Assembly (NCBI RefSeq): GCF_001418105.1
Contig: NZ_LIQI01000012.1
Coordinates: forward strand, 214,521 to 278,520
Length of the DNA: 64,000 nt
DNA from: Lacinutrix himadriensis
GTDB lineage: Bacteria; Bacteroidota; Bacteroidia; Flavobacteriales; Flavobacteriaceae
Direction of reading: 5' to 3'
The notes beneath the pieces were generated by a model, which was given only the letters and a program-made list of their open reading frames with translations, searched no databases and was not told the origin of the DNA. The translations under genes were made by a program, and so were the position numbers. Position 1 is the stretch's first letter, and every line of letters begins with the position of its first letter. This document shows, piece by piece, positions 34,382 through 44,071 of the stretch.

Positions 34382-35110
34382 TTATTTTTTCAACTCTTTA
34401 AAGAATGTTTCATCCTCTTCAAAAGCAGTACCAATAACTACCAAATCTGCTCCAGCTTGGTACGCTGTATCTAATTGTTCTTTACTTCGTATGCCGCCAC
34501 CAACAATAACAGGGATTTTTAACTCCTCTTTTACGGCACAAATAATAGACGAAGGAATTGCTTTTTCTGCGCCACTTCCCGCTTCTAAATAGATAAGTTG
34601 CATACCAAGTAACTCTCCTGCTTTTGCGGTATCTACAATAGCTTGTACCTTATTAATTGGCATTGGCATTGTTTGCGTTACGCGTTGTACCGCTGTTTCT
34701 TTTCCGTTTTCGATTAGCAAATAACCCGTTGGAATCACTTCTAAACTACTATTTCTTAATTTAGAAACCGAGGCTACGTGTTTTCCTATTAAATATTCCG
34801 GATTTCTACCGGACAACAAAGACAAATACAATATAGCGTTTGCATGATTGGTAATTTGCGATACATCTCCTGGAAATAATATGATTGGTAAGTTGGTATG
34901 TTTTTTTAATGCTAAAACAAGGTTTTCTGTTGCAAATGCTTCTACAGTACTTCCACCAACAAAAATATGTGTAGCAACCGAGCTGTTTAATTTTTGCATA
35001 AAACCGTCTAAACCTTCTGGTTTTGTTTTATCCGGATCTATTAAAACTGCTAAAAGCTTTTCCCCTTTTTCAATAGACTGTAATATGTTTTTATAAATAC
35101 TTTTCATCAC
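34382..35110 (-). CDS. pcrB: Geranylgeranylglyceryl/heptaprenylglyceryl phosphate synthase (PcrB-like)
   Basis: A 242-residue TIM-barrel prenyltransferase of the GGGPS/PcrB family, joining sn-glycerol-1-phosphate to a polyprenyl diphosphate. Recognisable parts: LLAVLIDPDKTKPEG near residue 20, FVGGSTVEAF, LPIILFPGDVSQITNHANAIL, IYLEAGSGAEKAIP and the phosphate-binding VIVGGGIRSKEQLDTAYQAGADLVVIGTA. Bacteroidota carry the group II type; its product in bacteria (an ether-lipid precursor) is of unclear function. It is transcribed with the phosphopantetheinyl transferase gene upstream on the same strand. Confidence 0.92.
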   Translation of the reverse strand: MMKSIYKNILQSIEKGEKLLAVLIDPDKTKPEGLDGFMQKLNSSVATHIFVGGSTVEAFATENLVLALKKHTNLPIILFPGDVSQITNHANAILYLSLLSGRNPEYLIGKHVASVSKLRNSSLEVIPTGYLLIENGKETAVQRVTQTMPMPINKVQAIVDTAKAGELLGMQLIYLEAGSGAEKAIPSSIICAVKEELKIPVIVGGGIRSKEQLDTAYQAGADLVVIGTAFEEDETFFKELKK

Positions 35111-35193
35111 CTAGGAATACACAAATGTTTTTCTTTTTATTTCTCTTAATAGGTCATCTTATCTTTAGTCTATTTTCTTTGCTCTAAAAAATA

Positions 35194-35823
<630 letters not shown>

Positions 35824-35846
35824 TTAATATTCTAAAAGTTATTGAT

Positions 35847-35854
35847 TATCTTTG
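35847..35854 (+). promoter_or_regulatory. Candidate -7 element for ahcY
   Basis: TATCTTTG matches the Bacteroidota -7 consensus TAnnTTTG and would give a leader of about 95 bases before the ahcY start. No matching -33 TTG is seen, so it is only a candidate. Confidence 0.35.
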
Positions 35855-35956
35855 CATCGTCTAAGGCGGATTCGGCAAATTTTTATATAGCGAATTTAGT
35901 TATTTAAGCCATAAAGCCAAAGGCAAGTGCAATTTTAAAACAAGATAAAAAATAAT

Positions 35957-37273
35957 ATGAGTACAAAAACTGTTGCTTACGTACCTAATAAGGTAAAAGA
36001 TATGTCGCTTGCGGCTTGGGGAAGAAAAGAAATGGATTTAGCTGAAGCAGAAATGCCTGGACTAATGAGTTTACGTGAAGAGTACAAAAACACGCAACCA
36101 TTAAAAGGAGCACGTATTGCAGGATGTTTACACATGACTATTCAAACTGCTGTTTTAATTGAAACTTTACAAGCTCTTGGAGCAGAAGTTACTTGGAGTT
36201 CTTGTAACATTTTCTCTACACAAGATCAAGCTGCCGCTGCTGTTGCAGAAGCTGGAACTGCTGTGTACGCTTGGAAAGATATGACAGAAGAAGAATTTGA
36301 TTGGTGTATTGAACAAACCTTATTTTTTGGTGAAGACAGAAAGCCATTAAACATGATTTTAGATGATGGTGGTGATTTAACCAACATGGTTTTAGACAAA
36401 TACCCAGAATTAGCTGCAGGAATTAACGGTTTATCTGAAGAGACTACAACTGGAGTTCACAGATTATACGAGCGTGTTAAAAACGGTACATTACCAATGC
36501 CGGCAATTAACGTTAACGATTCTGTTACTAAATCTAAATTTGATAATAAATACGGTTGTAAAGAATCTGCAGTAGATGCAATTCGTCGTGCAACAGATAT
36601 CATGCTAGCTGGAAAACGTGTAACTGTTTGTGGTTATGGTGATGTTGGTAAAGGTACTGCTGCTTCTTTTAAAGGTGCAGGAAGTATTGTAACCGTTACT
36701 GAAATCGATCCAATTTGTGCTTTACAAGCTGCAATGGATGGTTTTGAAGTAAAGAAATTAGAAACGGTTGTTGGTAATTCAGATATTATTATCACCACTA
36801 CAGGAAATAAAGATATTGTACGTGCGGAGCATTTTGAAGCAATGAAAGACAAAGTTATTGTTGCAAATATTGGTCACTTTGATAACGAAATCCAAGTAGG
36901 ATGGTTAAACGAAAAGCATGGTCATACTAAAGATACAATCAAACCTCAAGTAGACAAATACGTTATTGACGGAAAAGACATTATTTTACTTGCCGAAGGT
37001 CGTTTAGTAAACTTAGGTTGTGCAACAGGTCACCCAAGTTTTGTAATGAGTAACTCCTTTACAAACCAAACTTTAGCACAAATTGAACTTTGGACAAACA
37101 AAGAAGCATACGGAAACGATGTATACATGTTACCAAAAGTTTTAGACGAAAAAGTAGCAAAATTACACTTAGCTAAAATTGGTGTAGAGCTTACAGAACT
37201 TAAACCTTACCAAGCAGAATACATTGGTGTAACGGTAGAAGGTCCATACAAGCCAGAACACTACAGATATTAA
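35957..37273 (+). CDS. ahcY: Adenosylhomocysteinase
   Basis: A 438-residue S-adenosyl-L-homocysteine hydrolase, which splits SAH to adenosine and homocysteine in the activated methyl cycle. The NAD-binding Rossmann motif is [21 protein letters not shown] near residue 223 with the adjacent [19 protein letters not shown], and substrate-binding segments [33 protein letters not shown] and [17 protein letters not shown] are present. The C-terminus ends in YKPEHYRY, the usual Lys/Tyr end that caps NAD of the neighbouring subunit. The gene is alone; its leader of about 100 bases showed no riboswitch I recognise. Two hairpins follow. Confidence 0.97.
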   Translation: MSTKTVAYVPNKVKDMSLAAWGRKEMDLAEAEMPGLMSLREEYKNTQPLKGARIAGCLHMTIQTAVLIETLQALGAEVTWSSCNIFSTQDQAAAAVAEAGTAVYAWKDMTEEEFDWCIEQTLFFGEDRKPLNMILDDGGDLTNMVLDKYPELAAGINGLSEETTTGVHRLYERVKNGTLPMPAINVNDSVTKSKFDNKYGCKESAVDAIRRATDIMLAGKRVTVCGYGDVGKGTAASFKGAGSIVTVTEIDPICALQAAMDGFEVKKLETVVGNSDIIITTTGNKDIVRAEHFEAMKDKVIVANIGHFDNEIQVGWLNEKHGHTKDTIKPQVDKYVIDGKDIILLAEGRLVNLGCATGHPSFVMSNSFTNQTLAQIELWTNKEAYGNDVYMLPKVLDEKVAKLHLAKIGVELTELKPYQAEYIGVTVEGPYKPEHYRY

Positions 37274-37275
37274 TC

Positions 37276-37303
37276 TGTCATTCCCACGAAAGTGGGAATC
37301 TCA
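37276..37303. repeat. TGTCA-type dispersed repeat with hairpin
   Basis: TGTCATTCCCACGAAAGTGG continuing GAATCTCA forms a tight hairpin (TTCCCAC / GTGGGAA) directly after the ahcY stop codon. Same end sequences as the other TGTCA copies. Confidence 0.55.
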
Positions 37304-37326
37304 TTAATTGAAACTAAATTATACTA

Positions 37327-37360
37327 AAATCCCAAGCATTCGTGTTTGGGATTTTTTTTT
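37327..37360 (+). terminator. Intrinsic terminator of ahcY
   Basis: Arms AAATCCCAA and TTGGGATTT are followed by ten T on the plus strand. Confidence 0.88.
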
Positions 37361-37362
37361 AT

Positions 37363-37410
37363 TGTCACTTCGAGTGTCCCGATTTTTATCGGGATGTATC
37401 GAGAAGTTGG
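37363..37410. repeat. TGTCA-type dispersed repeat
   Basis: TGTCACTTCGAGTGTCCCGA with the inner palindrome CCCGATTTTTATCGGG and the end GTATCGAGAAGTTGG; same family as 25681 and 53377 but diverged. Confidence 0.55.
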
Positions 37411-37439
37411 GCAATTTGTTTTTGGTAGAAAAAACCAAA

Positions 37440-37520
37440 ACCAACCGCACTTTCCGCTATATCTTTTTTTTCGTGCCTCAAAAAAAGGATGCCGCATCAA
37501 TTGCTATTGCGGGCTAGCCA
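37440..37520. repeat. ATATCTTTTTTT/AAAAAAAGGATGCC dispersed repeat, copy 2
   Basis: Contains CGCACTTTCCGCTATATC, a T7 run and CTCAAAAAAAGGATGCCGC, matching the central part of the element at 948-1056. Confidence 0.5.
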
Positions 37521-37589
37521 TTTACGGTCATTGCTAGAAACGAAGCAATCGCTCCTTTGGTAAATGAAAGCAAAATGCACTTCGTTTAT

Positions 37590-37655
37590 TTTTAGACAAA
37601 CCTTCCGAGTTTTTAATTCCTAAAACCCCACCTTCCTTTAGCTAAAGGAAGGAGC
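37590..37655. repeat. Palindromic dispersed repeat, copy 2 (left of the DinB-like gene)
   Basis: GACAAACCTTCCGAGTTTTT, a short spacer, then the 22-bp palindrome CCTTCCTTTAGCTAAAGG plus AAGG at 37631-37652. The same order and orientation recurs at 38250-38320, so the DinB-like gene sits between direct repeats. Confidence 0.75.
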
Positions 37656-37758
37656 TAGTTAAACACTAACCGGTTACCAAAAAAACAAAATACGCAAACA
37701 AATAGTTTTACTCTTTTCGTTTTTAAATAAGTACCTTTCCTTTTTAAATATAAAAACC

Positions 37759-38223
37759 ATGAGTTTAGAAAAGGCAAGCCTAGCACTTAACAGATTAGAA
37801 TCGCATATAGAAAACCATAGTATTTCTAATCCTAAAATATCCAAAGGTGATATCGCTTGGCATATAGATCACAGTCTCAAAATAATTAATGCCGTTGTTA
37901 TTTCTACTCAAAAATCAGATCCAAATACTTTTAAAAACAATTTTAGTTTTTTAGGAAAACTATTCTTCACACTTGGTTTTTTTCCTAGAGGAAAAGCAAA
38001 AGCACCAAAGTATGTTACGCCACCTGAAGTGGTTTTAAAAGAAGACCTTATAAGCCAATTACAAGAGGCAAAAACAAATATCAATAGTATAGCTGCCTTA
38101 GACAAGAACGCTTATTTTAAACATCCTTTATTCGGACATGTAAACAAAAAAAGAATCTATACCTTTTTGGTGCTTCACACGACACATCACTTGAAAATTA
38201 TGGAGGATATTATGAAGAAATAG
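37759..38223 (+). CDS. DinB-like / DUF1569 family protein
   Basis: A 154-residue helical protein similar to DUF1569, part of the DinB/YfiT-like putative metalloenzyme superfamily. The likely metal ligands are in DIAWHIDHSLKIINA (about residues 33-37) and the C-terminal HTTHHLKIMEDI. YfiT-like proteins are thiol-dependent transferases or stress proteins of mostly unknown role. The gene is isolated and flanked by about 80-base direct repeats (37575-37655 and 38240-38322), which would allow deletion or movement as a cassette. Confidence 0.8.
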   Translation: MSLEKASLALNRLESHIENHSISNPKISKGDIAWHIDHSLKIINAVVISTQKSDPNTFKNNFSFLGKLFFTLGFFPRGKAKAPKYVTPPEVVLKEDLISQLQEAKTNINSIAALDKNAYFKHPLFGHVNKKRIYTFLVLHTTHHLKIMEDIMKK

Positions 38224-38239
38224 AAGCTAATGTATCCTA

Positions 38240-38322
38240 AAATGCGCTTCGCTATTTTATGACAAACCTTCCGAGTTTTTATTTCACAAAAACCCACCTT
38301 CCTTTAGCTAAAGGAAGGAGCT
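38240..38322. repeat. Palindromic dispersed repeat, copy 3 (right of the DinB-like gene)
   Basis: AAATGCGCTTCGCTATTTTA, GACAAACCTTCCGAGTTTTT and the palindrome at 38297-38318, in the same order and spacing as copy 2. Confidence 0.75.
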
Positions 38323-38345
38323 CTTTACGATAAGCTTTTCAGAAA

Positions 38346-38383
38346 CAAAAAAAAATGCCTTTCTGTTTCCAGAAAAGCATTTT
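38346..38383 (-). terminator. Intrinsic terminator at the end of the 3-hydroxybutyrate locus
   Basis: Near-perfect arms AAATGCCTTTCTG / AGAAAAGCATTT with a minus-strand T run, 18 bases after the dehydrogenase stop codon. Confidence 0.8.
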
Positions 38384-38400
38384 CACCAACTAATCAAAAA

Positions 38401-39171
38401 TTATTGTGCACTCCAACCTCCATCTAAAACAAAGGAGGAACCTGTTATGGTTGTGGAGCTATCTTTTGCCAGCAATATTGCCATATTCGCAATTGCTTCT
38501 AGAGGTACAAATTGTTTTACCGCTTGCTTTTTAAGCATCACTTTTTCTACAACCTCCTCTTCGGTCATATTATGTGCTTTGGCTTGATCTTTTATTTGTC
38601 CGATCACCAAAGGTGTTTTTACATAACCCGGACAAATAGCGTTACAGGTAATATTAAAAGGTGCGCCTTCTAAAGCCAAGACTTTGGTCATACCAATAAC
38701 ACCATGTTTTGCGGTGACATAAGCCGATTTAAACTCAGATGCTCGAATGCCATGCACCGAAGAGACATTTATTATTCTACCAAACTTTTGTTTTTTCATC
38801 TGTTTCCAAACCGCTTTAGAAGCGTAAAAAACAGCATTCATATTTATGGCTATAATATTTTCGTATGTACTATTTGGAAAATCTTCTATAGGCGAAACAA
38901 ATTGAATTCCGGCATTATTGACTAATACATGCAACGCTCCAAAGGTCTTTATAGTTTCCTCTACTAAACCTTCAATAGCTTCCGCTTGCAATAAATTTGC
39001 ATTAGAAAAAGCCACTTTCACCTTATATTTCTCACCAACTTCCTTTGCGATTTCTGCGCCATTTTTTTCTAAACCATGAAACATAATAGCATATCCTTCT
39101 TTCGCAAATTGATTTGCTATTCCTAAACCAATTCCACTGGTACTCCCTGTAATAAGAACGATTTTATTCAT
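38401..39171 (-). CDS. 3-hydroxybutyrate dehydrogenase (SDR family)
   Basis: A 256-residue classical short-chain dehydrogenase that matches D-3-hydroxybutyrate dehydrogenases: cofactor motif TGSTSGIGLGIA near residue 8, LVNNAGIQFVSPIEDFP near 86, catalytic Ser in INVSSVHGIRAS and YxxxK in SAYVTAKHGVIGMTK near 150, and ICPGYVKTPLV after it. The NAGIQ and PGYVxTPLV segments and the LVxxQI insertion are typical of this enzyme. It oxidises (R)-3-hydroxybutyrate to acetoacetate with NAD. Its start overlaps the end of the upstream alpha/beta hydrolase gene by 8 bases, tying it to the locus that includes a TonB receptor, acyl-CoA ligase and symporter. Confidence 0.9.
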   Translation of the reverse strand: MNKIVLITGSTSGIGLGIANQFAKEGYAIMFHGLEKNGAEIAKEVGEKYKVKVAFSNANLLQAEAIEGLVEETIKTFGALHVLVNNAGIQFVSPIEDFPNSTYENIIAINMNAVFYASKAVWKQMKKQKFGRIINVSSVHGIRASEFKSAYVTAKHGVIGMTKVLALEGAPFNITCNAICPGYVKTPLVIGQIKDQAKAHNMTEEEVVEKVMLKKQAVKQFVPLEAIANMAILLAKDSSTTITGSSFVLDGGWSAQ

Positions 39172-39946
39172 CTTCTAAAAATTTTTCAAGTGCGACATTA
39201 AAAGCTTCTGGCTGATCGATAACAACACCATGTCTAGAATTTTCAATAACCACCAAGGAAGCGTTTTGTAATGTATCTACATAAGCTTGCTTAAAGGCAA
39301 CTGGCGTATAATCCATATCGGATGCTACCACTAAAGTTCTTGTATTTATGTCTTTTATTCTATCTCCTAATCCCCAATCCATTAAGGTTACAAATGATTT
39401 GAAGTACGCATTGTAATCATTCTTTTTGCAACGTGCTTCAAATTGGTTTCGCATATCTATTTGATGTGCTTCTGGAAACATATTAAATGAAATTTCTTTG
39501 GCTAATGGTTCTACACCTTTTGTTTTTAAAAATGCTGTTCGACTCTTTAATAAGTCTTCACCCGTTTTTCCCATATCGTTAAAATCGGGACCACTATTTA
39601 CAATCACTAGATTATCTAAGTATTCTGGATGTCTTGCAGCCATTTCAAAAGCTACAGCGCCACCCATAGAAAAACCAACAAAAGTTGCTTTTTTAATCGC
39701 TAGTTTATCTAATAACTGCTTTACATCTTCGGTCATTAATTCTACACCATAAGCATCTAATGGTTTTGTAGAATCTCCGTGACCTCTAAAATCTAAGGCA
39801 ATAACTCGATATTTTTTAGAAAAGAAAGGGACTTGACCGTCCCAATCTTTTTTTGTGGATCCTAAACCATGAAGTAACAGAAGTACATCTCCTTTTCCAT
39901 AATCTTCATAATCAAGTTCTATATCATTAACTTGTATTTTTGGCAT
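39164..39946 (-). CDS. Cytoplasmic alpha/beta hydrolase of the 3-hydroxybutyrate locus
   Basis: A 260-residue alpha/beta hydrolase without a signal peptide. The oxyanion-hole HGLGST is near residue 26, the nucleophile elbow is GFSMGG near 95, and the C-terminal catalytic His is in ENSRHGVVID. It resembles enol-lactone or ester hydrolases. The stop codon overlaps the start of the 3-hydroxybutyrate dehydrogenase gene, so it should supply that enzyme with substrate, for example by cutting a hydroxybutyrate ester or dimer inside the cell. Substrate is inferred, not read from the sequence. Confidence 0.85.
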   Translation of the reverse strand: MPKIQVNDIELDYEDYGKGDVLLLLHGLGSTKKDWDGQVPFFSKKYRVIALDFRGHGDSTKPLDAYGVELMTEDVKQLLDKLAIKKATFVGFSMGGAVAFEMAARHPEYLDNLVIVNSGPDFNDMGKTGEDLLKSRTAFLKTKGVEPLAKEISFNMFPEAHQIDMRNQFEARCKKNDYNAYFKSFVTLMDWGLGDRIKDINTRTLVVASDMDYTPVAFKQAYVDTLQNASLVVIENSRHGVVIDQPEAFNVALEKFLEDE

Positions 39947-39957
39947 GATTTGGAAGC

Positions 39958-42453
39958 TTAGTTAATAGTTGCTGGTTTCTTTTTAAAGAAGTTCACCTTG
40001 TACTTCAACTCGAAAGAAACTAATGTTTCAATAATTGGAGAAGCTACAAACTCTCTATTTTTAGCATTAAATAAGTTGGTAATACTTAAACCAAGTGATA
40101 GGTTATCATTAAAGTTATATCCTGCATTTGCATCTACTGAGAAACCACCTAATTGTCCGTAGTTCCAAGTTCTTCCTACCTGAGCGTTTTCAACAATTTC
40201 ATTGATACCATCTCCATCTTGATCTTGTGTTTCTGCTGCTACATTAATACCGGAGAAGAAATCATATTTCTGCACATATCTCCCGAAGAGCGCACCATAG
40301 AATTTACCTTTTCCGTAATGAAGACCAACACTAAACTTGTGGTTAGGTGTATTAATTGGCAATTCACTTTCTAAAACTTGTCCGTCTAAATTCCCATCAT
40401 TATCCAAATCATTTTTATCTAGATCTCTATCAAAATAAGAATAGTTTACAGAGGTTCTAAAATTATCATTAAAGTAATAGTTTAACCCTACATCTAGTCC
40501 GTAGGTATCTACATGACCAAAATTTAAGTACGTCAATACAAAAGCTCCTGTAGAACCATCTACAACATCACCAATTGGTTGGTCACCAACATGAGTTACA
40601 TTATTACCATTTGCTGCATCTGCAATATTACGCAACGGACTAATAAAGTTATCCGATTGGTTGTAATACGCATTAGTATCTATAAATAATTTTTCGGTAA
40701 GTTTTCCTTTGTACCCTATTTCATAAGAATTAATAGTCTCTACATCTAACTTTTCGATTTTTGTACCATCGGTTAACGTAAACCCTTCTCCATTTCCTAA
40801 AACTAGTCCACCAAATAGGTTTCCTTTAAGATTTAAAATAGAAGGAACAGCAATACCTTTACCATACGTTATTCTGAAAGTTCCGCTTTTTACTTTTTTA
40901 GTAATAGCTGCTTTTGGAATAAAGTTAGAACCGTATAATTCGTGATTATCTATTCTTCCTCCTAACAAAAATCCCCAACCAGAATCTGGTAATTTATATT
41001 CCATTTGTGTGTACACTCCTGTTTGATCTAAATCAATTCCGCCTTCATCTAAAAGATACGTACCTTCAGAATCTGCCATATCTAATTGATATTGCGCACC
41101 TAAAGTTAAATAGAATTTATTCCAGTTATTATTGTATTGTGCTTCGGCATTAAAACGTTTGGAAGCATCTTTAAAAAGCGCACCACGTTGCAAAGCAAAA
41201 CCATCACCAAAATTAGCACCTGTTTGTAACCATTGCTCAGCATAAGAACGCTCACGAGCTTCTTCTTCTGAAAAACCATTTTCTACAAACGACACATAAT
41301 TTTGTGTACGCTGATTCATAGCGTAGGTTTTATCGGTCTTACTCCAGGTATAATATGTATTTGCGAAAAAGTTTTTAGAAACAAACTTTACTTGAGCAAC
41401 ATCGATACTCCAATCTTTTATTTGGTTACGCCCTGCACTTGTAATACCTATATTATTGCTATTACTATGTCCGTAATATCCAGATATTTCCGAACTTTTT
41501 GTTGGCTTATAAAATAAAGAAGCACCATATTTTTGCGAGTCAAAATCACGATCAAGATCTAATTCTTTATATGCTGTTGTTCCAACATACACACTATCTG
41601 CGTAATCAAATTCTGTTCCTTGCGATCTTTCAAAATGAAATTTATAAGCAAATTTATCATTCAGTACTTGTGCATGTCTTAATCTTGCTGTTACCACGTT
41701 TTGGTTTCCAGCTCCTACTGCAAATGTTGTTCCTTCCGACTGTCTAGGGTTTTTAGTAATCGTACTTACTAATCCGTTGTGTGCATTTGGTCCGTACAGT
41801 GTTCCGTTTGGGCCTAATAATATTTCCACTCTAGAGATATCATCTTTAGTTACCGTAGAAAAAGAACCCATTGGTAATCCTGTAGCAATTAATGTAGATA
41901 GCCTATCATCTGTTACTTGTAAATTTTTAGAATTAAAAGCAGAATTAAATCCTCTAATATTAATTCCAGTTCCTAAAACACCACTACGAACAAAATCAAC
42001 ACCTTTTTGTCTTGCTGCTAATTCCCCAATATTAAAACTAGGAAACTCTTCAATATCTCTAGCGGTAATTACATTTACTGTAGCTGGTACATCTGTAATT
42101 TTTTGCGGTTTTTTTCCTGCGGTTATAACCACTTCATCTAAAACACTATTAGATTCTTTTAATTGGGAGTTTAATTGTGTTGTTTTTCCAGCAGTTACCG
42201 AAACACTTTGTTCTAGCGTTTCAAAACCAATATAAGATATAGATACTGTATGTGTACCTTCTGCAACATCTTCAATGGTAAAATTACCATCAAAATCGGT
42301 AACACCTCCTTTGTCCAAACTTTTAATATATACTGCTGCTCCAGCTAACGGCATACCACTTGCTTCCGTAATTGTTCCTTTTACGCTTCCTGAATCTTGC
42401 GCATTAATAACCAGAGAGCTAATCAAGGTTAATAAGAATAGTAGTTTTTTCAT
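39958..42453 (-). CDS. TonB-dependent receptor with carboxypeptidase-like N-terminal domain
   Basis: An 831-residue outer-membrane receptor: signal peptide (LLFLLTLISSLVINAQ), a CarboxypepD_reg-like domain (about 22-105, GTITEASGMPLAGAAVYI and GVTDFDGNFTI), TonB-box/plug (VLDEVVITAGKKPQK, then FNIGELAARQKGVDFVRSG and EILLGPNGTLYGPNAHNGL), and a barrel to the end. Plug domain with VTKDD-SRVEILLGP is normal. It is not SusC-sized and has no SusD beside it, so it imports a small ligand rather than a glycan. It lies between the two hydrolase genes of the 3-hydroxybutyrate locus, 11 bases before the cytoplasmic hydrolase gene. Confidence 0.93.
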   Translation of the reverse strand: MKKLLFLLTLISSLVINAQDSGSVKGTITEASGMPLAGAAVYIKSLDKGGVTDFDGNFTIEDVAEGTHTVSISYIGFETLEQSVSVTAGKTTQLNSQLKESNSVLDEVVITAGKKPQKITDVPATVNVITARDIEEFPSFNIGELAARQKGVDFVRSGVLGTGINIRGFNSAFNSKNLQVTDDRLSTLIATGLPMGSFSTVTKDDISRVEILLGPNGTLYGPNAHNGLVSTITKNPRQSEGTTFAVGAGNQNVVTARLRHAQVLNDKFAYKFHFERSQGTEFDYADSVYVGTTAYKELDLDRDFDSQKYGASLFYKPTKSSEISGYYGHSNSNNIGITSAGRNQIKDWSIDVAQVKFVSKNFFANTYYTWSKTDKTYAMNQRTQNYVSFVENGFSEEEARERSYAEQWLQTGANFGDGFALQRGALFKDASKRFNAEAQYNNNWNKFYLTLGAQYQLDMADSEGTYLLDEGGIDLDQTGVYTQMEYKLPDSGWGFLLGGRIDNHELYGSNFIPKAAITKKVKSGTFRITYGKGIAVPSILNLKGNLFGGLVLGNGEGFTLTDGTKIEKLDVETINSYEIGYKGKLTEKLFIDTNAYYNQSDNFISPLRNIADAANGNNVTHVGDQPIGDVVDGSTGAFVLTYLNFGHVDTYGLDVGLNYYFNDNFRTSVNYSYFDRDLDKNDLDNDGNLDGQVLESELPINTPNHKFSVGLHYGKGKFYGALFGRYVQKYDFFSGINVAAETQDQDGDGINEIVENAQVGRTWNYGQLGGFSVDANAGYNFNDNLSLGLSITNLFNAKNREFVASPIIETLVSFELKYKVNFFKKKPATIN

Positions 42454-42612
42454 AATTAGAAATGATGTTTTAAGTTAGATTATGATGGCAATCTATTGTG
42501 AAAAAGAAAATAAACAGTACTAAAAATTAGCAATGAGAAGTATGACTTTGGATTAAAAAATAAAAAAATACATCCAAAAAACCCATAGACAAGGGAGTTT
42601 TAGAGCAAAATT

Positions 42613-44028
42613 TTAAATGTATGACTTTAGTTTAAAAAACGCTTCCGGTAAATTATTTGAAAGCGTATCTATCACCTTTATCATCAATTGTTTCTGATTT
42701 TTTGTAGGCTGCACCCCTTTAATTGGAGCTTTAATTTCCTCTAACAAACGCGTAGAATTTATTTTTCCTTCCATATATCTTGAAAGCGATATACTCCAAG
42801 AAATATTAGGCACGTAATTACTTTGCTTTTGTCGTTCACTTTCCTTTTCTATCAAATTGAATTTTGCAGCAAGCTTAAGTACTTCTTCGTACTTTTCTTG
42901 TATTACTAGAACATTTATATACGATGTGAAAAAGTGATGCCAACGATGTTTCAGCACTTCTTTTTTATATTTTATTAAAAATGTTTTCGCTGTAGCTTCG
43001 GCAAGATCGTTTTTTTGAAGTTCGGATAATACACGAATTTGGTAGGAACAATACCCTATTTTTTGATGATAATTATGTGTTTCTTTATACCATTCTTGAT
43101 ACGCATCTAATAATGTAAAAGCTTTTTCCGGACTGTTATTTCGCAATAAAATAGCGACCAAATTATTCAAATACATCAGGGTATCATTATTGTTTTGTCG
43201 GATAGACAAATACCCATAAAATTCTGCTTCTTCAAATTCGTCTTGTTTAGAATGTAACAACACACGACTTGCATAATAATTAGAAAGCAAACGTCTGGAA
43301 TACATTTCGCCTTGACTAAAATAATAGTCAATTTGGTCGAAAATGACTTTTAATTTATCATTTTCATTATAATTGGTGTAGATAAAAGCGAGTAAAACAA
43401 ATGCTTGATACCTGTTTTTTCCATCTATATTTTTATCATTAAAAACAGCGAGCAACCAAGTTTCCAAGTGCTTTGTCTCGTTATTATTTAGCGTATATTG
43501 ATTGGTGATTTCTGTAGTTGCTGTGTAGAGTTTTTCGTTAATTTCTTTAACCTCTGCATAATTCTCTTTATAGGTTTCAATGAAATCTGCTATTATTTGA
43601 TGGTCTTTATAGCGCATTCTAACCAACAAATAAGACTTATATTCTTTAGCTAAGTCGTATAAATTCTGAAAATTAAATTCAATGTTTTTGTATCCTGCAA
43701 TGTAATGTAGAAATTCTTTTTCTTCACTAGACGCAATGGCATCGGTAAGTATTTTTTGCTTTAAAGCCATTAACCAACCAATGGTTGCATCTACATCAAT
43801 ATTGGCTAATTTTTTTTCAATCCAATCTTTAATATAGGAATATTTACGTTTGTTAATGGTGGTATCAAAATCTACAAATGCCTTTTGAGATAAAGCATTA
43901 GAGATGATCAACTCCATAATTTGAAGTTTTTCTACATCCGTAAACTGATATCTAGTTTGCAGATATTTGGCTTCATTTGGCAGTATGGTTTTACTAAATT
44001 CTGTAAATTTTTTAAGCTTTGTTTTCAT
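42613..44028 (-). CDS. Unknown helical-repeat protein within the 3-hydroxybutyrate locus
   Basis: A 471-residue protein without signal peptide, membrane helix or recognised catalytic motif. The sequence from about residue 170 to 440 reads as paired helices with TPR-like spacing (for example ASRVLLHSKQDEFEEAEFYGYLSIRQN and AFTLLDAYQEWYKETHNY), so an alpha-solenoid scaffold or regulator is likely. It sits between the TonB receptor and the secreted hydrolase, on the same strand, with 160 and 43 base spacers. Its genetic setting suggests a regulatory or adaptor role, but nothing in the sequence proves it. Confidence 0.65.
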   Translation of the reverse strand: MKTKLKKFTEFSKTILPNEAKYLQTRYQFTDVEKLQIMELIISNALSQKAFVDFDTTINKRKYSYIKDWIEKKLANIDVDATIGWLMALKQKILTDAIASSEEKEFLHYIAGYKNIEFNFQNLYDLAKEYKSYLLVRMRYKDHQIIADFIETYKENYAEVKEINEKLYTATTEITNQYTLNNNETKHLETWLLAVFNDKNIDGKNRYQAFVLLAFIYTNYNENDKLKVIFDQIDYYFSQGEMYSRRLLSNYYASRVLLHSKQDEFEEAEFYGYLSIRQNNNDTLMYLNNLVAILLRNNSPEKAFTLLDAYQEWYKETHNYHQKIGYCSYQIRVLSELQKNDLAEATAKTFLIKYKKEVLKHRWHHFFTSYINVLVIQEKYEEVLKLAAKFNLIEKESERQKQSNYVPNISWSISLSRYMEGKINSTRLLEEIKAPIKGVQPTKNQKQLMIKVIDTLSNNLPEAFFKLKSYI

Positions 44029-44071
44029 TAAACACCAAATGAAATTAAATAATTATTAGATCTATTTTGTA

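Larger units (their letters stand above)
37274..37758. other. Repeat-rich gap of about 480 bases after ahcY
   Basis: No real gene; two overlapping ORFs here are read from repeat DNA. In order: a TGTCA-type half repeat (37276-37303), a terminator (37327-37360), another TGTCA copy (37363-37410), a copy of the ATATCTTTTTTT repeat (about 37440-37520) and the palindromic repeat (37590-37655). Confidence 0.75.

Noticed and set aside
35855..35956. Possible SAM or SAH riboswitch in the ahcY leader
   Set aside because: I looked for SAM-II, SAM-I and SAH-type cores and found no matching conserved blocks; short GCC/GGC pairings only.
37308..37537. Two overlapping plus-strand ORFs of 69 and 63 codons after ahcY
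   Set aside because: They are read through a terminator and two dispersed repeats; the translations are low-quality and match nothing expected.
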